64,000 nt of DNA from Hyphomicrobiales bacterium (GTDB lineage Bacteria > Pseudomonadota > Alphaproteobacteria > Rhizobiales > Xanthobacteraceae): the NCBI GenBank assembly GCA_017305535.1, contig JAFKKN010000006.1:124001-188000 (forward strand). The letters are read 5' to 3'. Below, in pieces: positions 28,144 through 37,038 of this stretch; position 1 is the first letter of the stretch, and the number at the start of each line of letters is the position of its first letter. The notes beneath the pieces were generated by a model. The model saw only the letters and a list, made by a program, of their open reading frames with translations, did not search any database and was not told the DNA's origin. The translations under genes and the position numbers were made by a program.

Positions 28144-29124
28144 TCAGCGGAAGGGATCGGCGCGATCAAGGAAATCCCTGACGTAAGTGCCGACCGCGTC
28201 CTCCAGTTTGGTGAAGCCGCCGTTGTAGCCGGCCTGGCACAGCCGCGTCACGTCGCCTTCGGTGAAATACTGATAGCTGCCGCGAATGCTCTCCGGCATG
28301 TCGATGTAGTCGATGTTCGGCTTGGCGCCGAGCGCGGAATACGCCGCCAGCATCAGGTCGCGAAAACTGCGCGCGTGGCCGGTGCCGACGTTGAACAATC
28401 CGCTCACCTTCGGCGACGCGAACAACCACATCATCACCCGCACCACGTCGTCGACATAGATGAAGTCGCGGCGCTGGCCGCCATCGGCGATGCCGTCGCG
28501 ATGCGACTTGAACAACTGGATCGCGCGCCCGGCCTTGATGTCGGCGAATTTTTTCGCCAGCACGCTCATCATCGCGCCCTTGTGGTATTCGTTCGGGCCG
28601 AACACGTTGAAGAACTTCAGCCCCGCCCATTGCGGCGGCAGCCTGTCGCCACGCGCGACGCGCTCGGCCACCGTGAGATCGAACTGATACTTGCTCCAGC
28701 CGTAGAGATTCATCGGCCGCAACTGCCGAAGCGCCGCGAGCGACGGATCGTCGACAAACCCCTGTTCGCCGTCGCCATAGGTCGCGGCGGAGGACGCGTA
28801 GATGAACGGCGTCGGGTTGACGGCGCACCAGTCGAGCAGCCGCGTCGAAAGGCGGAAGTTGGTCTCGATCACCAGATCGCCGTCGGTCGCGGTCGTTTCC
28901 GAGATCGCGCCGAGATGGAACACGGCGTCGAGCTTGCGCCCATCCAGCCATGCCGTCAGTTGTTCCGGCGGGACGATATCGGCGAGCTGCCGCTTGGCGA
29001 GGTTGCGCCACTTGCCGTCATGGCCGAGCCAGTCGCAGACCACGACATCGGTGCGCCCGGCCTCGTTGAGCGCCGCGACCAGATTCGATCCGATAAATCC
29101 GGCGCCTCCGGTCACCAGCAGCAT
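28144..29124 (-). CDS. hldD: ADP-L-glycero-D-manno-heptose 6-epimerase
   Basis: 326 residues of an extended short-chain dehydrogenase. The NADP-binding GGAGFIGSN is at the N-terminus, and the active-site YGWSKYQFD supplies the Tyr-x3-Lys pair. HldD-specific features are [14 protein letters not shown] and the segment [10 protein letters not shown]. It converts ADP-D,D-heptose to the L,D form, the last step before heptosyl transfer. Leads the hldD-hldE pair and is divergent from waaF, so all three probably share the 130-base control region at 29125-29254. Confidence 0.96.
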   Translation of the reverse strand: MLLVTGGAGFIGSNLVAALNEAGRTDVVVCDWLGHDGKWRNLAKRQLADIVPPEQLTAWLDGRKLDAVFHLGAISETTATDGDLVIETNFRLSTRLLDWCAVNPTPFIYASSAATYGDGEQGFVDDPSLAALRQLRPMNLYGWSKYQFDLTVAERVARGDRLPPQWAGLKFFNVFGPNEYHKGAMMSVLAKKFADIKAGRAIQLFKSHRDGIADGGQRRDFIYVDDVVRVMMWLFASPKVSGLFNVGTGHARSFRDLMLAAYSALGAKPNIDYIDMPESIRGSYQYFTEGDVTRLCQAGYNGGFTKLEDAVGTYVRDFLDRADPFR

Positions 29125-29254
29125 CTGTTTCCCTCGCTGACGCGGACCGGCCGGACCTTCGGGTCGATCGGCCGCCGGAGCGCTTTACCTGATGGCGGGG
29201 AGCGGATAACCACTACCTCCCCGGCCCTGACCTTCGGTCGCACCAGATCAAGCT

Positions 29255-30325
29255 ATGAACATTGATTCCAATCCATCTTTCGGCCCGGTTGACGCCGCGG
29301 ACACCCGGCCGCTGCTGATCGTGCCGTATAACTGGATCGGTGATTTCGTGCGCGGTCATACCGTGGTCCGGGTCGCGAGGCAACGGTGGCCCAACCGGCC
29401 GATCGACATCCTGACCACGCCGCTCTGCGCGCCGCTGGTGGATTACATGCCCGGCGTCCGCAAGGCCATCGTCCACGACCTGCCCCGCTCGCGGCTGACG
29501 CCGGACCGGCAATGGCGGCTGGCCCAGCGGCTGCGCGCCGAGGGCTACGGCACCGCCTTGATCATGCCGCGGACCTGGAAATCGGCGCTGGCGCCGGCGC
29601 TGGCCGGCATCCCGGAACGGGTCGGCTTCGTCGGCGAGGTCCGGTTCGGCCTCCTCAACCGCTGGCGCTGGGGCGAGCGCGCGCTGCCCCGCCTGATCGA
29701 CAAGAACGCCATGCTGGTCTTGCCGCCCGGCGCGGCGCGGCCCGCACATTGGCCGGAACCGGAATTGCGGGTGCCCGCCGCCGACGTCGCCGCGTGGCGG
29801 CAGACGAATGGCTTTGGCGGCGAGCGCGCGGTGGCGCTGGCCCCCGGCTCGGTCGGCGCGCACAAGCGCTGGCCCGGCTATCCGGAGCTGGCGAAGGCGC
29901 TGACGGCCGACGGCATGCAGGTCTGGGTGGTGGGCGGCCCCGGCGAGACCGAGGCGGCCCGCGCCATCGTCGCCGCCGCCGGCCCGCGCGCCCGCGATCT
30001 CACCGGCACCGATCTGCGTCAGGGCGTGCTCGCCATCGCCAGCGCCGATCTCGCGGTGTCCAATGATTCCGGCCTGATGCATGTGGCGGCCGCCACCGGC
30101 ACGCCGACCATCGGCATCTTCGGCCCGACCAGCCCGTGGCACTGGGCGCCGCTCAACCCGCTCGCCGCCGCCGTGCAGCCGGCCAGCCTGCGCGGCACCG
30201 AGATGCCGTATCACTCCATCGCCAAGCGCGACGACGCCTCCTACATCAGCAGCATTCCCGTTGCCGATGTGTGGGACGCGGTGCGCGACGTGCTCAAGGC
30301 GCGCCAGCCGCAGGCGACGCCATGA
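29255..30325 (+). CDS. waaF: LPS heptosyltransferase II (GT9)
   Basis: 356 residues. It begins after a variable tail with LLIVPYNWIGDFV, where family members have a similar W-I-GD motif; the C-terminal NDSGLMHVAAATGTP and GIFGPTSPWHW are the donor-binding signatures of GT9 heptosyltransferases. It would add the second heptose to the inner core of LPS at the cytoplasmic face. A heptosyltransferase I gene is not in the window. Its stop overlaps the gmhB start (ATGA). Start chosen at the first ATG of the frame. Confidence 0.93.
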   Translation: MNIDSNPSFGPVDAADTRPLLIVPYNWIGDFVRGHTVVRVARQRWPNRPIDILTTPLCAPLVDYMPGVRKAIVHDLPRSRLTPDRQWRLAQRLRAEGYGTALIMPRTWKSALAPALAGIPERVGFVGEVRFGLLNRWRWGERALPRLIDKNAMLVLPPGAARPAHWPEPELRVPAADVAAWRQTNGFGGERAVALAPGSVGAHKRWPGYPELAKALTADGMQVWVVGGPGETEAARAIVAAAGPRARDLTGTDLRQGVLAIASADLAVSNDSGLMHVAAATGTPTIGIFGPTSPWHWAPLNPLAAAVQPASLRGTEMPYHSIAKRDDASYISSIPVADVWDAVRDVLKARQPQATP

Positions 30326-30840
30326 GCACGGCATCGCGCCCCGCCGCCTTCCTCGATCGCGATGGCGTGCTGAATTTTGACGATGGCTATATCGGCACCC
30401 GCGACCGCATCCGCTGGATGCCCGGTGTTGTCACGGCCATCCGCGCGCTCAACGAGGCCGGTTACTTCGTGTTCGTCATCACCAACCAGTCCGGCGTCGC
30501 GCGCGGCATGTTCAGCGAGCAGGACGTTCGCGACCTGCATGTTTGGATGAAGGACGAATTGCAGCGCGACGGCGCGCGCATCGACGACTTTCGTTTCTGC
30601 CCGCATCACGTCGATGGATCGGTCGCGGACTACGTTGTCGATTGCGCTTGCCGCAAGCCGAAGCCCGGCATGTTGCGCGACTTGATGGCCGCGTGGCCGG
30701 TGCGCACGCAAGGCAGTTTTGTGATCGGCGACAAGCCGGGCGATATCGAAGCGGCCAAAGCTGTCGGCTTGCCGGGCTTTCTGTTCGCAGGCGGCGATAT
30801 CGCGGCATTCGTTGATCAAGTCCTGCGCACGGTGGAGTGA
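30322..30840 (+). CDS. gmhB: D-glycero-D-manno-heptose-1,7-bisphosphate 7-phosphatase
   Basis: 172 residues of the HAD superfamily. The nucleophile loop is FLDRDGVLN (Asp12, Asp14). The zinc-binding set FCPHH...DCACRKPKPG is typical of GmhB, and GDKPGDIEAA is the third HAD motif. It removes the 7-phosphate so HldE can adenylylate heptose 1-phosphate. Translationally coupled to waaF by a 4-base overlap. With hldE, hldD and waaF it completes most of the ADP-heptose route; gmhA (sedoheptulose-7-phosphate isomerase) is absent from the window. Confidence 0.95.
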   Translation: MSTASRPAAFLDRDGVLNFDDGYIGTRDRIRWMPGVVTAIRALNEAGYFVFVITNQSGVARGMFSEQDVRDLHVWMKDELQRDGARIDDFRFCPHHVDGSVADYVVDCACRKPKPGMLRDLMAAWPVRTQGSFVIGDKPGDIEAAKAVGLPGFLFAGGDIAAFVDQVLRTVE

Positions 30841-30918
30841 CCACACGAATAATTTTCGGGCGCGCTTCGAAGCCTGACGAGAAATTCGTTTCGTGGGCGA
30901 ATTTCCAGCACAAAAACC

Positions 30919-31042
30919 GTCGTCCCCGCGCAGGCGGGGACCATACGCCGCAGCGGAAATGGTGTGAAAAGCGCTCGTTGCTCGCGCTTGCAATCATCAT
31001 CGAGGCTAGGGGTAATAGGTCCCCGCCTGCGCGGGGACGACG
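30919..31042. repeat. Intergenic palindromic repeat, family B
   Basis: GTCGTCCCCGCGCAGGCGGG at the left and the inverted CCCCGCCTGCGCGGGGACGA at the right, about 75 bases apart, between gmhB and the alpha/beta hydrolase. The arms match those at 19564 and 32153 almost exactly while the middles differ. Confidence 0.85.
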
Positions 31043-31130
31043 CCGAGGATGATGACGCCGTCTCCCCTCTTTCGCCGTCGCGATTTTCAGGCCACTCTCC
31101 CTCCGCATTGTCATACGGGGAGCGAAGCAC

Positions 31131-31946
31131 GTGAAAACGACCACCCTTGAAAGCCACGGCGGCAAGATTGTCTGTCACGACTCCGAAGGGACCGGCCGTA
31201 CCCTTGTACTGGTGCACGGCAATTCCGCATCGTCGAAGGCCTTCGCGAAACAATTCGACAGCGCGCTAGGCCAAAAGCATCGCGTCATCGCGTTCGATCT
31301 GCCGGGCCACGGCCAATCCGACAACGCCAGCGATCCGGCCGCGACCTACAACATGCCGGGCTATGCGCGGGTGCTGCGCGACGTGGTGAAGCAACTCGGC
31401 GTCGAGGACGCGGTGTTCGCAGGCTGGAGCCTCGGCGGGCACATCGTGCTGGAAGCCGCGCCGGACCTGCCACGCGCGAAAGGCTTTGCGATTTTCGGCA
31501 CGCCGCCGCTCGGCTTTCCGCCGGCGATGGAGCAGGCATTCCTGCCGACGCCGGCGATGGCCTACACCTTCGCACCGGAATTGAACGAAGAACAGGCGCG
31601 CGCCTATGTCGCCGCCGCGTTCCGGCCCGGCGTCACCGACCTGCCGCGCGAGATGATCGACGATGTGCTGCGCACCGACGGCCGTGCCCGCGCGCAGTTG
31701 GCCGCGAGCATCGCTCCCGACGGCTTCCGCGACGAGGTGAAGGTAATCGCCGATCTCAAGCAGCCGCTCGCGGTGCTGCACGGCGCGCAGGAGCAACTGA
31801 TCAACGGCGCTTACTTCGACACGCTGACGATGCCGACGCTGTGGCGCGGCAAGGTGCAGGTGATCGACAACGCCGGCCACCTGCCGCAATGGGAACAGGC
31901 GGAGAGGTTCAACGCGCTGATGGATGCGTTTGTCAGCGAGACGTAA
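31131..31946 (+). CDS. Alpha/beta-hydrolase
   Basis: 271 residues. The oxyanion motif LVHGNSAS comes first, then the nucleophile elbow GWSLGG (Ser100), and near the C-terminus NAGHLPQWEQ supplies the catalytic His. The fold and length are typical of small soluble esterases, lipases or C-C hydrolases; the substrate cannot be predicted. It starts with GTG at 31131, supported by GGGGAG eight bases upstream. It is isolated, with repeat-filled gaps on both sides. Confidence 0.87.
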   Translation: MKTTTLESHGGKIVCHDSEGTGRTLVLVHGNSASSKAFAKQFDSALGQKHRVIAFDLPGHGQSDNASDPAATYNMPGYARVLRDVVKQLGVEDAVFAGWSLGGHIVLEAAPDLPRAKGFAIFGTPPLGFPPAMEQAFLPTPAMAYTFAPELNEEQARAYVAAAFRPGVTDLPREMIDDVLRTDGRARAQLAASIAPDGFRDEVKVIADLKQPLAVLHGAQEQLINGAYFDTLTMPTLWRGKVQVIDNAGHLPQWEQAERFNALMDAFVSET

Positions 31947-31975
31947 CGCGCATGAAGACGTGCCCTGAGGCACAA

Positions 31976-32130
31976 CGTCATGCCCGGACTTGATCCGGGC
32001 ATCCATCTTTTTGGAGAATGATGGATTGCCGGGTCATAGGCGAGCGAAGCGACGCCGTTCTTCGAACGGCTATGCCCGGCAATGACGTGAGAGTGAACGT
32101 GGATGGCCGGAACAAGTCCGGCCATGACGG
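31976..32130. repeat. Intergenic palindromic repeat, family A with nested 40-bp module
   Basis: Two family A arms (CGTCATGCCCGGACTTGATC on the left; GGCCGGAACAAGTCCGGCC ATGACGG on the right). The nested module CATAGGCGAGCG...ACGGCTATG lies at 32035-32074, in the opposite orientation to the copy at 18390. It directly precedes a family B copy, so the 404-base gap 31947-32350 is almost all repeat. Confidence 0.85.
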
Positions 32131-32152
32131 CGAACAAAGACCTATGCCATGA

Positions 32153-32275
32153 GTCGTCCCCGCGCAGGCGGGGACCCAGACTCCGCAGCCGTCGCGATGT
32201 GTAAAGCGCGCGTTACCCGCGTCGGTTCAAACAACGAAGGCCAGGGTAATGGGTCCCCGCCTGCGCGGGGACGAC
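32153..32275. repeat. Intergenic palindromic repeat, family B
   Basis: GTCGTCCCCGCGCAGGCGGG at 32153 and the inverted CCCCGCCTGCGCGGGGACGA ending at 32275. It begins 23 bases after a family A element and lies downstream of the convergent cbpA-like gene. Confidence 0.85.
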
Positions 32276-32350
32276 GCCGTGGTTGTTTGAGCGCTTTGCG
32301 GCGCTCATCAGTCGTTCATGAGAAGACACTCTCAGCATGACGCCAAAGCA

Positions 32351-33343
32351 TCACTCCATCCCGCTGCGCGGGTTGTAGGGGTGGTCGTCGCGCCATTTCT
32401 GCATCAGGGCTTCCAGTTCGGCGTCGTTGCCGTCCGGCAGCATGATGCGGGTGGTGACGAACTGGTCGCCGTTGCCGCCGCCACTTTTCGGCAGGCCCTT
32501 GCCCTTGAGACGGAAGGTGCGGCCGCTGGAGGTATTCTTCGGCACTGTCAGTTCGACCGCGCCGCCGACCACCGGCACGCGCACCTTGCCGCCGAGCACC
32601 GCTTCGTAAAGCGTGATCGGCAGATCGACGCGCAGGTCGTCGCCGTCGACCTTGAACACCGGATGCGGCGCGATGGTGATGGCGATCAGCAAGTCGCCGG
32701 GGCGATGCCCCTGCACGGTTTCGCCCTGCCCCTTCAGCCGGATCTGCTGCCCGGAGGTGACGCCCGCCGGAATCTTGACGTTCAGTTCCTTGCCGTTGGG
32801 CAGCCGCACGCGCTTCTCGCCGCCCTTCACCGCTTCCTCCAGCGACACCGTCATGGTGACGTTGAGGTCGAGGTCGGGCGCACCGAAGCCGCCGCCGTCG
32901 AATTCGAAGGTCTGGCTACCGCCACGGCCGCCGCGCGGGCCGCGTCCGCCGCCGGCCGCGGCACCGGCAAACATGCTGTTGAGGATATCCTCGAACGCCG
33001 CGCCGCCGCCTGCTCCGGGCCCGCCCGGGCCGCCGCCGGTGCGGAAGCTGTACTGCTCGAAGCCGCCGCCCGGCGCACCGCGCGGACCGGCGCCGCCGCC
33101 AGGGAATCCCTGGAAGCGCGGCTTGCCTTCGGCGTCGATCTCGCCACGGTCGAACTGCTTGCGCTTGTCCTCATCGCCGACGATCTCGTTGGCCGTATTC
33201 ACTTCGGAAAAGCGGGCCGCCGCTTTGGGGTCGTTCTTGTTGTTGTCAGGGTGATGCTTCTTCGCAAGCTTGCGATAGGCGCTCTTGATCGCCGCAGCGC
33301 TTGCGTTTCGCTGCACCCCCAAGACCTCATAGGGGTCGCGCAT
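32351..33343 (-). CDS. DnaJ-class co-chaperone, CbpA type
   Basis: 330 residues. The J domain (1-65) has the HPD motif at 31-33 within KKHHPDNNK. A Gly/Phe-rich linker runs from about 80 to 150. A DnaJ C-terminal substrate-binding domain follows, with VKIPAGVTSGQQIRLKGQG. The Cys-rich zinc-finger region of true DnaJ is absent, so it belongs with CbpA. It would stimulate the ATPase of DnaK and deliver clients. Upstream there is a 24-bp direct repeat (33371-33418). No dnaK is nearby. Confidence 0.92.
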   Translation of the reverse strand: MRDPYEVLGVQRNASAAAIKSAYRKLAKKHHPDNNKNDPKAAARFSEVNTANEIVGDEDKRKQFDRGEIDAEGKPRFQGFPGGGAGPRGAPGGGFEQYSFRTGGGPGGPGAGGGAAFEDILNSMFAGAAAGGGRGPRGGRGGSQTFEFDGGGFGAPDLDLNVTMTVSLEEAVKGGEKRVRLPNGKELNVKIPAGVTSGQQIRLKGQGETVQGHRPGDLLIAITIAPHPVFKVDGDDLRVDLPITLYEAVLGGKVRVPVVGGAVELTVPKNTSSGRTFRLKGKGLPKSGGGNGDQFVTTRIMLPDGNDAELEALMQKWRDDHPYNPRSGME

Positions 33344-33370
33344 CCGTCTCGTCTCCTTAAAGTCGGGATA

Positions 33371-33418
33371 TGGCCGAACGGCCCGGTCGAATTATAGCCG
33401 AAAGGCTCAGTCGCATTA
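33371..33418. repeat. Two 24-bp imperfect direct repeats upstream of the cbpA-like gene
   Basis: Units 33371-33394 and 33395-33418 match at 19 of 24 positions, with conserved GCCGAA, GGC and GTCG...ATTA. They lie 28-75 bases upstream of the cbpA-like start codon, where tandem operator half-sites could act. No known heat-shock promoter consensus is obvious. Confidence 0.45.
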
Positions 33419-33475
33419 CATCTGGGAGTTTCGTGGCATTTTTGCAACGGGGCGCGTTGCCGGAAAGAACGACAA

Positions 33476-33889
33476 TCAGCTTTGTTTCCACGGTTTCAGC
33501 GTGCGGATTTCCCAACGCCCGCCCCCATCGCGGCAGGCAGCCCCATGGAGCCAGCTTTCCGAGGTGCCATTGACATAACTCGCCAGGAAATCGCGGCAGG
33601 TGCGGCCCTCGGCCGAATAGGCGCTAGCCAGCGGCGTCACCGAGCCGCGCGCGCCGGTCGCCGGATTTTCCCACGGCTGGCTGGAATCCTTGCTGCCCTT
33701 GGTCAGCACGTCGGAGGCGGCGACACGGGCGAAGGCGAGATCGGCGGCGGTCGGCGTCTCGTCCCGCGCCGCCGACGACGTGATCGATCCGGTCACCTCA
33801 TCCCCCTGCGATGTTTCGGCCATGCCGCCGAATTTCGAGACACTGCACCCGCAGAGCGCCACGCCCATTAGAATCGTTGTCATCAACAT
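33476..33889 (-). CDS. Small lipoprotein, RT0821/Lpp0805 surface-protein-like
   Basis: About 137 residues from the ATG at 33889. The N-terminus is a short hydrophobic segment ending in a lipobox (ALCGC), followed by a polar, Ser/Thr-rich linker. The C-terminal part (about 80-135) has GSVTPLASAYSAEGRTCRDF, then Trp-rich GTSESWLHGAACRDG and WEIRTL, as in the small outer-membrane-associated proteins annotated RT0821/Lpp0805 in alphaproteobacteria. Function unknown; a role in the envelope is likely. The start is uncertain because the open frame continues 48 codons upstream. Confidence 0.75.
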   Translation of the reverse strand: MLMTTILMGVALCGCSVSKFGGMAETSQGDEVTGSITSSAARDETPTAADLAFARVAASDVLTKGSKDSSQPWENPATGARGSVTPLASAYSAEGRTCRDFLASYVNGTSESWLHGAACRDGGGRWEIRTLKPWKQS

Positions 33890-34006
33890 GCCTGCCGGGC
33901 GTATGCCCGATAGGCCAATGCGGCCGCCTGCCTTATATAGGCTTGGCCGACGCAAAGGTCCCTTGGGACTCTGGGCTGATGGCCGACGCAACGCGGAACT
34001 CCGAAC

Positions 34007-34648
34007 ATGACCGATACAGCCTCCATCAAACACCCAACCGAGTTAACGTCTGGTGATTTCACCGCCGCGGAGAATCCGTTTGCCCTTTTTGCCGAATGGT
34101 TTGCCGAGGCACAGGCGAGCGAGCCGAACGATCCCAACGCCATGGCGCTGGCGACGGTTGACGGCGACGGCCTTCCCGATGTCCGCATGGTTCTGATGAA
34201 GGGCTATGATACCGACGGCTTCGTGTTCTACAGCCACATCGCCAGCCAGAAGGGCCGCGAGCTCGCCGGCAATCCGAAAGCGGCGCTGCTGTTTCACTGG
34301 AAGTCGCTGCGCCGGCAGATCCGCATTCGCGGCCCGGTGACGCCGGTGACCGATGCCGAGGCCGACGCCTATTTCGCGACCCGGCCCAAGCAGGCGCAGA
34401 TCGGCGCCTGGGCCAGCAAGCAATCGCAGCCGCTGGAAAGCCGTTTCGCGTTCGAGCAGGCCATCGCCAGGGTCGCCGCCAAACACATCATCGGCGAGGT
34501 GCCGCGCCCGCCCGGCTGGAGCGGCTGGCGCATTAGCCCGCTGCGCATCGAGTTCTGGCACGACCGCCCGTTCCGGCTGCACGACCGCATTGAATTCCGC
34601 CGCGACACGACGGACATGGCATGGACCAAGACGCGCATGTATCCGTAG
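34007..34648 (+). CDS. pdxH: Pyridoxine/pyridoxamine 5'-phosphate oxidase
   Basis: 213 residues, the family length. FMN-binding segments are visible: [17 protein letters not shown], then [18 protein letters not shown], and the C-terminal [13 protein letters not shown]. It oxidises PNP or PMP to PLP using FMN and O2. Divergent from the lipoprotein gene, with a 117-base shared upstream region. Followed by a palindromic repeat, so the SDR gene downstream may be a separate unit, although pdxH and an SDR gene are often neighbours in this group. Confidence 0.97.
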   Translation: MTDTASIKHPTELTSGDFTAAENPFALFAEWFAEAQASEPNDPNAMALATVDGDGLPDVRMVLMKGYDTDGFVFYSHIASQKGRELAGNPKAALLFHWKSLRRQIRIRGPVTPVTDAEADAYFATRPKQAQIGAWASKQSQPLESRFAFEQAIARVAAKHIIGEVPRPPGWSGWRISPLRIEFWHDRPFRLHDRIEFRRDTTDMAWTKTRMYP

Positions 34649-34654
34649 ATTAGA

Positions 34655-34782
34655 TCGTCATGGCCGGGCTCGTCCCGGCCATCTACGTCTTTACTTACTC
34701 GATGCTTTTGGACCGTGGATGCCCGGGACATAGGCGAGCGAAAGCGACGCCGTTCTTCGAACGGCTATGCCCGGGCATGACG
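34655..34782. repeat. Intergenic palindromic repeat, family A with nested module
   Basis: Left arm CGTCATGGCCGGGCTCGTCC, right end CCCGGGCATGACG. The nested module CATAGGCGAGCG...ACGGCTATG occupies 34729-34769 (41 bp, one extra A). It fills the gap between pdxH and the SDR gene. Confidence 0.85.
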
Positions 34783-34804
34783 AAGAAAGAAACAAGAGAA
34801 CACG

Positions 34805-35557
34805 ATGCAGAACACCAGCAACGCGCCGCGACGAACCATGCTGCTGACTGGCGCGAGCCGGGGCATCGGCCATGCCACGGTGATCCGTTTTTCCAGCGCC
34901 GGCTGGCGGGTGCTGACCTGTTCGCGGCATCCGTTTCCAGAGGAGTGTCCGTGGGGCGCGGGGCCGGAGGATCACATCCAGGTCGACCTCGCCGATCACG
35001 ACGACACGCAGCGCGCGATCGCTGAAATCCGCGAACGGCTCGAAGGCAACACGCTGCACGCGCTGGTCAACAACGCCGCAATTTCACCGAAGGCACCGGA
35101 CGGCGGCCGGCTCGGCTCGATCGAAACCGACACCGATACCTGGAGCCATGTGTTCCGCGTCAACTTCTTCGCGCCGATCATGATGGCGCGCGGCCTGCTC
35201 GACGAGTTGAAAGCGGCGAAGGGATCGGTGGTGAACGTCACCTCGATCGCGGGCTCGCGCGTGCACCCGTTCGCGGGCGCCGCCTACGCGACCTCGAAGG
35301 CCGCACTCGCGGCGCTAACCCGCGAGATGGCGTCGGACTTCGGCCGCTTCGGCATTCGCGTCAACGCGATCGCGCCCGGCGAGATCGATACCTCGATCCT
35401 GTCACCGGGGACGGAAAAGATCGTCGAAAGCCAGATTCCGCTGCGCCGGCTCGGTACGCCGGATGAAGTGGCGAAGATCATCTACGTGCTGTGTTCGGAA
35501 ACGTCGTCCTACGTCAACGGCGCGGAGATTCACATCAACGGCGGCCAGCACGTCTGA
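34805..35557 (+). CDS. SDR-family oxidoreductase
   Basis: 250 residues of the classical short-chain dehydrogenase fold. TGASRGIG binds NAD(P), NNAA follows, and the catalytic set is Ser in VTSIAGS with Tyr-x3-Lys in AYATSKAAL. The closing GAEIHINGGQHV is the usual C-terminal signature. An Arg-rich segment after beta-2 (TCSRHPF) favours NADP. Substrate unknown. It lies downstream of pdxH on the same strand, separated by a repeat. Confidence 0.9.
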   Translation: MQNTSNAPRRTMLLTGASRGIGHATVIRFSSAGWRVLTCSRHPFPEECPWGAGPEDHIQVDLADHDDTQRAIAEIRERLEGNTLHALVNNAAISPKAPDGGRLGSIETDTDTWSHVFRVNFFAPIMMARGLLDELKAAKGSVVNVTSIAGSRVHPFAGAAYATSKAALAALTREMASDFGRFGIRVNAIAPGEIDTSILSPGTEKIVESQIPLRRLGTPDEVAKIIYVLCSETSSYVNGAEIHINGGQHV

Positions 35558-35605
35558 CCGCCGAAATACGTTGGGCGCGCGAGCGCCTCAACCCATATCG
35601 ATCCG

Positions 35606-35812
35606 TTACTGAACGCCGATGGCGCGGAAGCCGGTGCCGGCGTCGCGGGCCGAACATTCGTCCTCGGATTCCCCTTCAGCCATCCACGCACCGCAATGCG
35701 AACAGTAGTTGTGGCTGGCGACCAATGGCTGAGCGACCACGGAATGGGCGCGCTGCCGATAGGCCGAAAGGTCGATGACGTTGCGTCCGCGGGCGATGAG
35801 TTTTTCAACCAT
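35606..35812 (-). CDS. Small Cys-containing protein, possible zinc ribbon
   Basis: 68 residues, not recognised as a named family. The N-terminal half has ARGRNVIDLSAYRQRAHSV. The C-terminal half has CSHCGAWMAEGESEDECSA, with a CxxC pair and one further Cys that could complete a metal site with His36-like residues. It is convergent with the SDR gene. A compositionally normal reading frame and ordered Cys spacing argue that it is real, but nothing identifies its role. Confidence 0.6.
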   Translation of the reverse strand: MVEKLIARGRNVIDLSAYRQRAHSVVAQPLVASHNYCSHCGAWMAEGESEDECSARDAGTGFRAIGVQ

Positions 35813-36057
35813 GTGATCCTCACTTGTCGGTGAGGACTTATCGCAAGAACCTTTGGATCAATCGTTCAGCGCAACGCTCAAATTTTACGGGAGAAATTGT
35901 GGCATCGTTCCGATCACCCGGCGAGATGCAGAAAATGCCCGTGGCACAAGGAGATTCGCGATCCCTCGCGACCCGGTGCAACGAACTGTTCATCTTGAAT
36001 GACGAATGAAAAACGAAATCCCAGCGGGATCGCCTGCAACCCTGCCGCGCGATTCCA

Positions 36058-37038
36058 TCACAACCACTTCTTCCACTTGAAGAACATGTACGGCCCGACC
36101 GCCGCGCAAAGCATCGCGATCAAGGCCAGCGGATAGCCGTGCGCCCAGTCCAGCTCCGGCATCACCTTGAAGTTCATGCCGTAGATCGAGGCGATCAGGG
36201 TCGGCGGCATCAAGACCACCGCCATCACCGAGAACAGCTTGATGATGTTGTTCTGCTCGAGATTGACGACGCCGAGCATGGCGTCGAGCACGAACGTGAT
36301 CTTGTTCGACAGGTAGGATGCGTGATCGGACAGCGAGGCAACGTCGCGCTGCATGGTCTTGAGCTGCGCGCGACGCTCCTTCGACCATTTGACGTTGTCG
36401 GCCTCGGCGACCACAAAAGTAACGACACGGCCGATCGACACCAGACTCTCACGCACTTTCGAGGTGAGGTCGCCCTTGCGGCCGATCGTAATCAGAATGT
36501 CGGAATAGCGCTTGGCATGACCGGTGCGCGCCGCGCCTTCCGGTTCGAAGATTTCGCGGCTCACCGCGTCGACGTCGGCGCCGGCGCGTTCGAGAATGTC
36601 GGCACAGCGGTCGATCACCGCTTCCAGCAGTTCCAGGACCACGGCGTCGCCGTTGATATCGGGCGGCGCGGTGCGCGCCAGCTTATGCTCCACCGCAGCG
36701 AACGGGCGCGGCAGGTCGTAGCGCACCGTCACCAGGCGGCGGTCCGACATGATGAACGTCACGGGCGTGGTGCGCGGCGCGTCTGTCTCCGAACCGCACA
36801 TCAGGATCGCCGTCATGTAGCGCGCGCCGTTCTCGACATAGAGGCGGCTGGAGATTTCGATCTCCTGCATTTCCTCGCGGGTCGGCACCGCGATCCGCAC
36901 CAGCTTCTCGACGGCGCGATCTTCCTCCGGCGTCGGATTGACCAGATCGATCCACACCGCACTTTCCGGTAACGACCCCAAATCCGCGCAATCGACTTTC
37001 TTCAGGGCTGAACCGGTCGGCGCGAAGATGGTCAGCAT
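36058..37038 (-). CDS. corA: CorA-family Mg2+/divalent cation channel
   Basis: 326 residues. The long N-terminal cytoplasmic funnel is followed by two C-terminal membrane helices, the first ending in the selectivity motif YGMNF, the second followed by a basic KWKKWL tail. This is the pentameric CorA fold for Mg2+ (also Co2+/Ni2+) uptake. GGAG nine bases before the ATG at 37038 supports this start rather than the long upstream open frame. The gap before it toward the SDR region (35813-36057) has no supported gene. Confidence 0.92.
   Translation of the reverse strand: MLTIFAPTGSALKKVDCADLGSLPESAVWIDLVNPTPEEDRAVEKLVRIAVPTREEMQEIEISSRLYVENGARYMTAILMCGSETDAPRTTPVTFIMSDRRLVTVRYDLPRPFAAVEHKLARTAPPDINGDAVVLELLEAVIDRCADILERAGADVDAVSREIFEPEGAARTGHAKRYSDILITIGRKGDLTSKVRESLVSIGRVVTFVVAEADNVKWSKERRAQLKTMQRDVASLSDHASYLSNKITFVLDAMLGVVNLEQNNIIKLFSVMAVVLMPPTLIASIYGMNFKVMPELDWAHGYPLALIAMLCAAVGPYMFFKWKKWL

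Noticed and set aside
35824-36009. 61-residue plus-strand frame between the small Cys protein and corA
   Set aside because: No ribosome-binding site, no recognisable motif, and codon use unlike its neighbours; I treat 35813-36057 as non-coding.
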